A stretch of 34,588 bases of DNA from Clostridiales bacterium (GTDB lineage: Bacteria > Bacillota > Clostridia > Lachnospirales > Lachnospiraceae), in the NCBI GenBank assembly GCA_020859965.1, contig JAJBVF010000453.1:1-34588 (forward strand). Reading direction: 5' to 3'. Of the stretch, positions 8,734-16,888 are shown piece after piece; the first letter of the stretch is position 1, and the number at the start of each line of letters is the position of its first letter. The notes beneath the pieces are model-generated. The model saw only the letters and a list, made by a program, of their open reading frames with translations. It had not been told where the DNA came from and searched no databases. The position numbers and the translations under genes were made by a program.

Positions 8734-9996
8734 TCATTCATTCAGCATTTCCAGGAACGCGCCAAGACGTGTAGAGGTCTGTCCTTCGCCGCCATGGCTC
8801 CGGTCGCACCCATCGCCGTCCAGGATCAGCATCGGAATTCCTTCTGCTTCGAATTTCCGCTTTGCGAGCTGCGAACCGCCCAGCGTATGTTTGCAGCCCC
8901 AGTGATTAAACCAGACCGCTCCGTCTGCCTTTGTCTCCTTTGCGTGCCGGATCCCTGCATCTATGCGGTTCATAATACTGCCGTTCAACGCATGATAAAC
9001 AAGCCGCATCGCCATATCCTCATACGGATCTTCTGAGTGGTGCTCCAGATTTGCCACCTGTGAGAGCTCACATCCGACGATCTGCGCCTTCTCATTAAAT
9101 ACAAATTCCTTCTTTACCGCATCCGACCAGAACGGAATAATATGCATCCAGTAAATACGTTTCCCTTTTGACGGTCCGGCTTTTTCAACCTCAGAAAGCA
9201 GCCGGTTTACATAATCTTCTTCTTTTTGTGTACCCAGCAGGATATTCTGCGTCATTCCGCTGTAAAGCGGAGAGACCAAATCGGTCGGCACATACTTGTC
9301 CGCACGGGCTTTCTGAAACGTATCATAGCCTTCCAGTGTCCTTTTGCTGCGCTTCGTGCGCTCCCGCAGACTTTCGGCATCTATTTTCTTTCCCGTACTT
9401 TTTTCCAGAAATACAGCGAGGTCACGCAGCTGATCCGCCACATAGGCGACATTCTCAGGATTATGCCCTGCCGGAATGTCAATAGCAAAACAGGGAACCT
9501 CATACAGCTTTGCCAGCTCTTTAAATGTCAGCAGATTCGCGTCACAGGCAAGACTGGTATAGACAATACAGCGCGGCTTCGGAAGAACCCCGCTCAGCGC
9601 CGCTCCGATAAAGGTCTTATGATAACTGCACAAGGTCTCCGCCAGCCCGGCGTCCTCCGCCGTCTGCAAAAACGTGCGCTCTGTCTTTGACGCAGACAGA
9701 TAACAGGAAAAGCTCTCCACATTGTATGGATAAAGTCCGACCTCCTGCAACAGCTCACAGGGAGTAAAAACGCTGACCAGCGCACTGTGTTCCGGGTCTT
9801 TCAAGGGACTCAGCATAACGTCCATCATCAGATGCGCCAGATACTGATCCGCCGGGAGCAGCCTCTTATCCGGCGCGAACCGGAACTTCAGATTCTGCGC
9901 CTGCCAGCCGGTCTTCAAAAGCCGCCGTGCGCGTTCCGGTGAATCCGCGCTCCATTTTTCTATATAATGTCCAAAGGTCTCTACTACTTGCACCAA
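8734..9996 (-). CDS. 2-hydroxyacyl-CoA dehydratase family (HgdA/HgdB-like) partner subunit
   Basis: VFTPCELLQEVGLYPY, LCSYHKTFIGAAL, YTSLACDAN, WFNHWGCKHTLGGSQLAKRKFEAEGIPMLILDGDGCDRS...GQTSTRLGAFLEML; 24 nt upstream of the fusion gene. Confidence 0.85.
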   Translation of the reverse strand: MVQVVETFGHYIEKWSADSPERARRLLKTGWQAQNLKFRFAPDKRLLPADQYLAHLMMDVMLSPLKDPEHSALVSVFTPCELLQEVGLYPYNVESFSCYLSASKTERTFLQTAEDAGLAETLCSYHKTFIGAALSGVLPKPRCIVYTSLACDANLLTFKELAKLYEVPCFAIDIPAGHNPENVAYVADQLRDLAVFLEKSTGKKIDAESLRERTKRSKRTLEGYDTFQKARADKYVPTDLVSPLYSGMTQNILLGTQKEEDYVNRLLSEVEKAGPSKGKRIYWMHIIPFWSDAVKKEFVFNEKAQIVGCELSQVANLEHHSEDPYEDMAMRLVYHALNGSIMNRIDAGIRHAKETKADGAVWFNHWGCKHTLGGSQLAKRKFEAEGIPMLILDGDGCDRSHGGEGQTSTRLGAFLEMLNE

Positions 9997-10246
9997 AATA
10001 CACCCTTCCAGATTAAAGTATAAGTAAAATCCGGACAGCTTTCTCTGTCCGTTTCACTCAATGCGCTGCTATTCACCGCTATATTGTGAATGCAGCCGCA
10101 AATCCACAGCGGATTATACCCTTTTTTTTTGATTTTGTAAAGATACGCCTGTCCTGCCTGATATTCCCCTGATATTCTTTACTGCGCTGCGCCGGGAAAA
10201 CATGCCATACAAAATCCCCCGCCGCCTGCGTGTGGATGTCAGAGCC

Positions 10247-10966
10247 TTACAGTCCTCCTGCCTCCCGCATCCTGCGCAGGATTCTTTTTTCTGCCCGGGA
10301 TACCTGCACCTGGGTCATTCCGAGACAGGCGGCTACTTTTACCTGCGTCATATCCTCAAAATAACGCATCTGTATGATTCTCTGTTCATCCGGCTCCAGA
10401 AGCTGCAAAAGCTGCGCAAGCAGCATCCGATTGAGCAATTCTTCATTCCGGTCGCGGTCATCCGGCAGCCGGTCCCCGAGAAGAAGCGGCGTACCATCAT
10501 TCTGATACACCGTCTGATTCAGGGATTCCACATCTGACACAGCGTCCATCGCCAGAGCCAGCTCTTCCGGACTGATCCCTGTCTCCTGTGCAATCTCATT
10601 TAATGTCGGCTCCGCGCCTGTCTGTTTTTCCAGGATTTCTCTGGCACTCCAGGCTTTTGCCGCGGACTCTTTTAAAATCCGGCTTACTTTTATCATACCG
10701 TCGTCACGCAGAAAACGCCGGATCTCTCCTGCGATCATCGGCACCGCATAGGTCGAAAACCGCACCTCATATGAACTGTCAAAATTGTCCACTGCCTTCA
10801 AAAGCCCGATACTTCCGATCTGTATCAGATCTTCGCTCTCACATCTGCGTCCCAGAAAGCGGCGCACAACTGTATACACCAGTCCCATGTTTTCTTCCAC
10901 CAGCTGTTCCCTGGCCGCTTTATCCCCCTTGTGTACCCGTTCTATCAACGCAAGGGTGTGTTCCAT
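10247..10966 (-). CDS. sigF: Sporulation sigma factor SigF
   Basis: Sigma-70 region 2 (ENMGLVYTVVRRFLGRRCESEDLIQIGSIGLLKAVDNFD...FSTYAVPMIAGEIRRFLRDDGMIKVSR) and region 4; in spoIIA operon. Confidence 0.93.
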   Translation of the reverse strand: MEHTLALIERVHKGDKAAREQLVEENMGLVYTVVRRFLGRRCESEDLIQIGSIGLLKAVDNFDSSYEVRFSTYAVPMIAGEIRRFLRDDGMIKVSRILKESAAKAWSAREILEKQTGAEPTLNEIAQETGISPEELALAMDAVSDVESLNQTVYQNDGTPLLLGDRLPDDRDRNEELLNRMLLAQLLQLLEPDEQRIIQMRYFEDMTQVKVAACLGMTQVQVSRAEKRILRRMREAGGL

Positions 10967-11066
10967 TTTCTGTTCCTTTCCTGTTATCTCACCGGATTTG
11001 AAAACCCAGACAGAGAATTTTCCTGCGCATCACTAATAGAATTGCATTCCAGATAGTCAGCCTTAT

Positions 11067-11576
11067 TTACAGCCCGCCTGTTCCGGAAGGAGAGAGCATT
11101 TGGAATGGAGCGTCTGATATTTCACTCTGAGCGCTCATATGGTCATTTTCCCTGGCAATCTGCTTACTCATACGCACCCGGGTTCCCATCCCCGGCGCAG
11201 ATTCCACTTCCAGCGTATCCATGAAAGCCTCCATAAAGGCAAATCCCATACCCGCGCGGTCACACTCCGCCTTTGTCGTAAACAATGGCTCCATCGCCTT
11301 TTTTACATCCACGATCCCGCGCCCGGTATCACTTACCTCTACTTCCAGTACATTCCCGCTTATGCGGCAGGATATCATAATTTTCTCTACCCTGCCCTCG
11401 TAGCCATGTATAATCGCATTTGTGACTGCCTCCGAAACCGCAGTTTTCACATCCGCTACTTCCTCCAGTGTCGGATTCAGCTGCGTCATAAAAGCCGCCA
11501 CCGCCACCCGCGCAAAGCTCTCATTACGGGAACGGCTGTCAAATTCCAGTTTCATTTCGTTTTGGTTTTGATGCAT
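11067..11576 (-). CDS. spoIIAB: Anti-sigma F factor SpoIIAB
   Basis: GHKL kinase motifs AVSEAVTNAIIHGYE, VSDTGRGI, GMGFAFMEAFMD; start placed at 11576 (MHQNQNEMKLEF) because AAGGGGGAG lies just upstream; ORF track start is 11597. Confidence 0.93.
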   Translation of the reverse strand: MHQNQNEMKLEFDSRSRNESFARVAVAAFMTQLNPTLEEVADVKTAVSEAVTNAIIHGYEGRVEKIMISCRISGNVLEVEVSDTGRGIVDVKKAMEPLFTTKAECDRAGMGFAFMEAFMDTLEVESAPGMGTRVRMSKQIARENDHMSAQSEISDAPFQMLSPSGTGGL

Positions 11577-11634
11577 CTGATTCTCCCCCTTCTCCATTCA
11601 CTTACAGAAGAATTATTCCGGCAATTATCTCTGA

Positions 11635-11678
11635 ATTTCTTTTCTATTTCTTTTCTATTTCTTTTCTATTTCTTTTCT
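11635..11678. repeat. Tandem repeat, 4 x 11 bp (ATTTCTTTTCT), between spoIIAA and spoIIAB
   Basis: Four exact consecutive copies at 11635-45, 11646-56, 11657-67, 11668-78. Confidence 0.95.
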
Positions 11679-11709
11679 ATCTTTCAACTATTTTCTCTCA
11701 GCCGAAACC

Positions 11710-12060
11710 TTACGCTTCCTTCCCGTTTTCCCTGCTCATCTCAAGCGGCAGGTCCTCGTAAATATCTATGATCCTGTAAATCCCGGAAAGTGTCAGAATC
11801 CGTTTCATACGTTCTCCGACATGAACAGCCATCACTGTCCCTCCCATAAACCGCATTGTCTTATATCTTCCGATCATCATCCCCACTCCCGAGCTGTCCA
11901 TAAATGTGGTATCCGCAAAGTCAAAAAGCAAACAGCGAATATGCTTCTTCTGTATCAGGCGATCCGTCTCCTGACCGATCTGTTCTGAATTGTAATGATC
12001 AATCTCCGCAGGTAAATGAATATTCATTACGGTACCTGCAATCGTAAACATAGGATTCAA
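11710..12060 (-). CDS. spoIIAA: Anti-anti-sigma factor SpoIIAA
   Basis: STAS domain with FMDSSGVGMMIGRYK phosphorylation motif; operon context. Confidence 0.93.
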   Translation of the reverse strand: MNPMFTIAGTVMNIHLPAEIDHYNSEQIGQETDRLIQKKHIRCLLFDFADTTFMDSSGVGMMIGRYKTMRFMGGTVMAVHVGERMKRILTLSGIYRIIDIYEDLPLEMSRENGKEA

Positions 12061-12121
12061 TGTGCAACACCTCCCGTAAATTCTACCAAGCTTAATTTGA
12101 AAGGAAACGGCAAAATTTTTT

Positions 12122-12148
12122 CCGTTCGCTATATTTTATATGATTCCT
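12122..12148 (-). promoter_or_regulatory. Possible sigma-H-type promoter for spoIIA
   Basis: Minus strand AGGAATC (12142-12148)-N12-GCGAACGG (12122-12129). Confidence 0.35.
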
Positions 12149-12219
12149 GCGCATATGGAAAAAGGAGAGCGCGCGTGCACTCTCCCCATGCTTCCGGGTT
12201 TCTCTTTTGTAAAATAGTA

Positions 12220-12434
12220 TCTGATGCGGATAAATCCGCCCAGCCTTCTTTCTGTTTTGCTGCTGCCAGGTTCTTCAAGTTCAGAACTGCAGGCCACAGA
12301 CCGCCTGCCTTGCAGGCTATACGCCGCTTATCGCGTCGTATGTCTGAGGCTGTATGGGCGTTCCGCCCATCCCAAAACAGAAATGTAGTCTGATGCGGAT
12401 AAATCCGCCCAGCCTTCTTTCTGTTTTGCTGCTG
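12220..12434. repeat. 46-bp direct repeat pair (12220-12265, 12389-12434) enclosing several short palindromes
   Basis: Exact tctgatgcggataaatccgcccagccttctttctgttttgctgctg in both copies; palindromes GCCTGC-CTT-GCAGGC (12303-12317) and ATGGGCG-TTC-CGCCCAT (12354-12370). Confidence 0.9.
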
Positions 12435-12441
12435 TTCTGAA

Positions 12442-14085
12442 CTAGTTTATCACGTTTCCGTTGGCATCGTACTGCAGGCCGGTCGTCGGATCTGTCCACA
12501 CCGCATCTGCGGATGTGGTTGTATCCGTGCCGGTGGAGTCATCGTAGATCGTGATTCCATCGTCTGAGTACGCATCCGCTGTATCCGTCGTACCGGCTGC
12601 GTCTGTCTCTGCCGTCCCTGCCGTGGTGGCATCTCCAAGGCCGCTCAGATCGAGCGTGTTGGAGGATGTGTCGTCTCCCGAAGCCGAGGAGGATGACAGA
12701 TACCCTTCTACCACAGACGCATTAGACGGATAGTACTCAATAATCTGATTAAATATCTCATCCGCATTGTCCGTGTCACCCAGATAATAATAAGCCATTC
12801 CAAGGTAGAGCAGGGCATTGTAATGCTCAGACTGCTCACGATCCGGATCCGCTTCTACCGCTTTCGCCAGATTCTCCGCTGCACTCTGGTAGTCCTTCTG
12901 GACATAAGCGGTCGTCCCGGCGCTGTAATATTCGGTAAACAGGCTTGCCGATACTGCGCTGCTTAAGGTCTCATACAGTGCCAGCGCATTGTCATCGAAA
13001 TCAGCCCCATTCAGCTCCAACAGCTGCTCCGCCGCAGTCGACTCGTCACCGCTGACGTAAAGATTGGCCACTTCGAGCAAAGCATCGTAGCTCTCCGCCT
13101 TCGCAAGCGCTGCGTCACGATCCTCTTCTGCTTCCGCAATCTGATCTGCGTACCCGTCAATTTCTTCCTGAAGCTCCTCCGCCTGTACCTGCACGGTAGC
13201 AAGCTTTGCATTCGCTTCCGTCACCTGTTGATTGGCAGAATTGTTTACGGACTGCCGGTTCGCCGGTACTATCAGAAACCATACGATCGCTCCGCCCAGC
13301 AAGATACCAAGAATGATGTTGATAAAGGTGGCAATCGTCGAACTGTCGCGAAACGTCGTGGGCTGGATGATCATTTCATTGCCGCTCAGATACCGTAAGG
13401 TACCGGAGACCTGTCCGTCCTCTTCATCCTTCTCAATTCTTCTGTGCCGCCGGGCAAGTCCTGTGCCTCTGCCTGTCGCACTTTCGATCTCCTGCAGATA
13501 ACGCAGAGTCGTCGTATTCGTCGCATCAATCTGAATCGCTTTTCTGAGCAGCTTACGAGCCCGCTCATATTCCTGACGCTTCATATACAGCAGGGCCAGC
13601 AGCTGATACGCCTTCACCAGTCTGGGATTGCGGCTGATAACTTTTTTCAGCTGGATGATCGCCATATCCTCATTGTCTTCTCTGCAGTACAGGACAGACT
13701 GGTTGTATTTGCGGATCGTCTGATTGATCGAATCCAGTTTGTTTTTATTATTCTGCATCTGGTCAATGTAATAATCGGCAAGATTGTCCTCCGCCTGAAG
13801 ATTTTTGCTGATGACCCATTCGCAGAGCGCAGAAACCGCCTCGCCCGTCTCATAGTAGCAAAGACCAAGCAGATTGCGCGCATTCGTATTCTCTTTGCTG
13901 AATTTCAGGCTGCGCTTCAAACAGGTGATCGCTCCCTCCATATCCCTGATACGCGCCTTTTCCAGCCCCTCATTGTACAGAAGATTGGAAATGCGGACAA
14001 TCCGCTTCTGAATCGAAATATCGGCTCCGCAGCCGGTACAGTAATCTGATGCACCGAGAGGGGTATTACAATAAATACATCTCAT
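12442..14085 (-). CDS. Membrane protein: N-terminal zinc ribbon, cytoplasmic TPRs, one TM helix, coiled coil, extracytoplasmic TPRs, Ser/Thr/Asp-rich tail
   Basis: CIYCNTPLGASDYCTGCG; TPR-like repeats; TM segment FINIILGILLGGAIVWFLIV; heptad-like region ANAKLATVQVQAEELQEEIDGYADQIAEAEEDRDAALAKAES. Confidence 0.8.
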   Translation of the reverse strand: MRCIYCNTPLGASDYCTGCGADISIQKRIVRISNLLYNEGLEKARIRDMEGAITCLKRSLKFSKENTNARNLLGLCYYETGEAVSALCEWVISKNLQAEDNLADYYIDQMQNNKNKLDSINQTIRKYNQSVLYCREDNEDMAIIQLKKVISRNPRLVKAYQLLALLYMKRQEYERARKLLRKAIQIDATNTTTLRYLQEIESATGRGTGLARRHRRIEKDEEDGQVSGTLRYLSGNEMIIQPTTFRDSSTIATFINIILGILLGGAIVWFLIVPANRQSVNNSANQQVTEANAKLATVQVQAEELQEEIDGYADQIAEAEEDRDAALAKAESYDALLEVANLYVSGDESTAAEQLLELNGADFDDNALALYETLSSAVSASLFTEYYSAGTTAYVQKDYQSAAENLAKAVEADPDREQSEHYNALLYLGMAYYYLGDTDNADEIFNQIIEYYPSNASVVEGYLSSSSASGDDTSSNTLDLSGLGDATTAGTAETDAAGTTDTADAYSDDGITIYDDSTGTDTTTSADAVWTDPTTGLQYDANGNVIN

Positions 14086-14240
14086 CGGCTGCCCTGCTTT
14101 CTGTTCTTCTTTTCCTCTCTGAGCATTTCCTTAAGAATGTCGCTCATATCTGTCAGGTCCCGACTGTAAATCGCGTCCTCTGCCTCATTGACATCCATGC
14201 TCGTATGGAACTTCTTCAGTTCTTCCTCATAATTGATCAT
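14082..14240 (-). CDS. Small ORF, 52 aa (MINYEEELKKFHTSMDVNEAEDAIYSRDLTDMSDILKEMLREEKKNRKQGSR), unknown function
   Basis: Read by hand (below ORF-track cutoff); ATGA overlaps with both upstream folC stop (14237-14240) and downstream gene start (14082-14085). Confidence 0.75.
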   Translation of the reverse strand: MINYEEELKKFHTSMDVNEAEDAIYSRDLTDMSDILKEMLREEKKNRKQGSR

Positions 14241-15532
14241 ATGTATTCCTCCCGCAGGATCGCTTTCAGTTCCCCGACCAGATACAGAGACCCGGCACAG
14301 AAAAGCATCCCGTCTCCGCGCTGCCTCAGGGCTGTAGCAAAAGCTTCCTTCACATCCGCCACCGCTGTAACCGGAGCATCGGTATACTTTCGGAAGACTT
14401 CCGCCAGCTGCTCCGCCGGCACTACCCGTGCGCCATCAATCTGTGTCACAACGATCGAAGAAAACGGTACTCCCTCACAAATCTCCCGGATCATTTTCTC
14501 ATATTCTTTCTCTACTACCGCGGAAAACAAAAGTGATCGTTCTCCCTGCACATTCTGAAGTGTGCGAATAAACTCATTGATCCCATCCGCATTGTGTGCA
14601 CCGTCCAGTACAACACCAGGCATCACTGTCTCCATCCGTCCCGGCCAGCACGTACGGGCAATTCCCTCCACTGCCTGGGCTGTGCTGATGGAACGCTCCG
14701 GATCGATTACCCGCAGTGTGATGAGCGCCAGAGAGCTGTTTACCACCTGATAGGGTGCCAAATACGGCACCGTAACTTTCATTTTTTCATCATAACCGGA
14801 ATCCAGCAGAAAATCAATGCTTTTATCGGTTTTTCCCAGTATTTGGCTCATCGGTTCCTCATAGCGCCAGGCTTTCGCGTGCAGCTGCGCCGCCCGCGCC
14901 CCGATCACCGCAGCCGCTTCCGGATTCCGTCCATCATAAATGACCGGTATCCCTTCTTTTATAATACCTGCTTTCTCCGCCGCAATCTCTGCAACCGTAT
15001 TTCCCAGATATTCCATATGATCCAGACTGATACTCGTGATCACTGTCGCAATCGGGCGTTCCACCAGATTCGTGGCATCCAGGCGTCCGCCAAGCCCAGT
15101 CTCCAATACCAGATACTCAACCTGTGCTTCTTCAAAAATCAGCAGTCCGGCCGCAAACAAAAGCTCAAAGTATGCCGGATGAGCAAAACCATCCGCCATC
15201 ATCTCCTCTGTCACCTGCATCACACGGGTAAACGCGCGCGCAAAACCTTCCTGAGAAACCTGCTCACCATTTATCTCAAACCGCTCTGTAATATCTACCA
15301 GATGCGGAGACGTAAACAGTCCCGTTCTCTTCCCGGCATTCGTCAGGATCGACGACAAAAACGCACAGACACTGCCTTTTCCATTCGTACCGGCTACATG
15401 AATAACTTTCATCTTTCGCTCCGGATTTCCAATTCTTCGAATCAGCTCACGGGTATTCTCCGGGCCATTTTTTTTCGTAAATTTCGGCGTACTCTCTATG
15501 TACGCAACCGCTTCCGTATAATTCATGATCAT
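14237..15532 (-). CDS. folC: Bifunctional folylpolyglutamate synthase/dihydrofolate synthase
   Basis: IHVAGTNGKGSVCAFLSSIL, GLFTSPHLVDITERFEING, LETGLGGRLDATN, ITSISLDHMEYLGNTVAEIAAEKAGIIK, VVLDGAHNADG. Confidence 0.95.
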   Translation of the reverse strand: MIMNYTEAVAYIESTPKFTKKNGPENTRELIRRIGNPERKMKVIHVAGTNGKGSVCAFLSSILTNAGKRTGLFTSPHLVDITERFEINGEQVSQEGFARAFTRVMQVTEEMMADGFAHPAYFELLFAAGLLIFEEAQVEYLVLETGLGGRLDATNLVERPIATVITSISLDHMEYLGNTVAEIAAEKAGIIKEGIPVIYDGRNPEAAAVIGARAAQLHAKAWRYEEPMSQILGKTDKSIDFLLDSGYDEKMKVTVPYLAPYQVVNSSLALITLRVIDPERSISTAQAVEGIARTCWPGRMETVMPGVVLDGAHNADGINEFIRTLQNVQGERSLLFSAVVEKEYEKMIREICEGVPFSSIVVTQIDGARVVPAEQLAEVFRKYTDAPVTAVADVKEAFATALRQRGDGMLFCAGSLYLVGELKAILREEYI

Positions 15533-15687
15533 TTCTCCCCCTGACAGAGCAATTGTACTCTCCGTTCATGGTTTATTCAAGCGGTTTTTATCGCAAATTA
15601 TGCCACAGTTCCCTGTTGTAAATGAGGAGATATTTTTGAATAATTTCTTAATTTTCCTGAAATTTTGTTGAAATCCATTTTCTTCTA

Positions 15688-15716
15688 TGGACACCCAAAA
15701 ACCAGAATGTTATACT
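15688..15716 (+). promoter_or_regulatory. Sigma-A-type promoter for the 15802-16818 gene
   Basis: TGGACA (15688-15693)-N17-TATACT (15711-15716). Confidence 0.6.
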
Positions 15717-15801
15717 TTAGGCAAAAGTAACGTTTCATTTCGATGCTATTCTGAACTGTTACAAACAAAATAACAACTCAAGCAGAAAGGAAATTGAGGA
15801 T

Positions 15802-16818
15802 ATGAAGAAAAAACTGATATTAGGACTTTTGGCGCTGAGCACGGCATCTATGCTTTGCGGGTTTGACAGTGCCGAGACAGCGGAGAGCATCCTGGATAAA
15901 GCTACGGAAGCTTCCTCCTCTGTTGATGGTATAGACGCAGGCACTACCTTGAACTGCGATCTTGCTGTAAATATTGGTGATGGCACTACGACTTCTTCCA
16001 TCGCTGTTCTTGTCACTGCAGATCTGGATGTACAGGCTACGCTGGATCCGCTTGCTACTATGGTGGACGGCAGCATGTCCATATCTACTTTTGGCCAGAG
16101 CGAAGACCTCATACTAAAAATGTATATGGTGACCGGTGAAGATGACAGCGTGGAAGCTTATACTTATACAGAAGACTCCTCCTCCGATGCAGAGGGCGAA
16201 GGCAGCTGGGAATATACCTCGGAATCCGGCATTGATATTCAGTCTCTTATGGATCTCTCCTCCACCATAGACTACAGCGATATGGCAGCATGGGGGCTTG
16301 ATTTTACGCTTGCATCAGAGGCAGCTGATTATGAAGGTACCGAATGCTATCTTCTCACCTCTGTCCTCGACTCCTCCTCATTCACCACTGTTCTTAACAA
16401 GGCGGAAGAACTGGTCGGTGAAGATGTCTTGGGCGATATTAGCGAAGAAGAGCTCTCTTCCGCACTGGAGCTGCTTGACGGTCTGAAGCTCAATATCGAA
16501 TATTACATCAGTACAGAAACTTATCTTCCGGTAGCGATGCACATGGATATGAACGACAGCGACCTCTCCACTCTGAATGCTTACGTAGCCACAATGCTGG
16601 CAGGGTATCTGAGCGACGATGACACCTCCACAGTAGAGATCGTCCTCAACGACCTGTCCATGGATTATACCTTCTCTTATGAAGAGATCAGCGCGATCAC
16701 GGTTCCGGAAGAAGCACTGGAAGCGATTGCCGCACAGGAAGCAGATGATACCGAAGGCGAAACGGAAATTCTTTCGGATGATTCCACAGAGACCGAACTG
16801 CAGCTCGTGGAAGGCTGA
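15802..16818 (+). CDS. Secreted (possibly lipo-) protein of unknown function, DUF6612/LppX-like appearance
   Basis: Signal peptide MKKKLILGLLALSTASMLCGFDSAE; Cys present but non-canonical lipobox; acidic extracellular sequence. Confidence 0.7.
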   Translation: MKKKLILGLLALSTASMLCGFDSAETAESILDKATEASSSVDGIDAGTTLNCDLAVNIGDGTTTSSIAVLVTADLDVQATLDPLATMVDGSMSISTFGQSEDLILKMYMVTGEDDSVEAYTYTEDSSSDAEGEGSWEYTSESGIDIQSLMDLSSTIDYSDMAAWGLDFTLASEAADYEGTECYLLTSVLDSSSFTTVLNKAEELVGEDVLGDISEEELSSALELLDGLKLNIEYYISTETYLPVAMHMDMNDSDLSTLNAYVATMLAGYLSDDDTSTVEIVLNDLSMDYTFSYEEISAITVPEEALEAIAAQEADDTEGETEILSDDSTETELQLVEG

Positions 16819-16888
16819 TAAGAATCATTTCAGAATATAATGAAAAGAGGGCAGGGATAAACGTTCCTGTCCTTCCTTATGCAAAAAA

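Noticed and set aside
7663-9036. 457-aa plus-strand ORF opposite the dehydratase genes
   Set aside because: Antisense to two genes with clear family motifs; His/Arg/Cys-rich translation with no recognisable domain; typical shadow ORF.
14594-15544. 316-aa plus-strand ORF
   Set aside because: Antisense to folC; no family motifs; shadow ORF.
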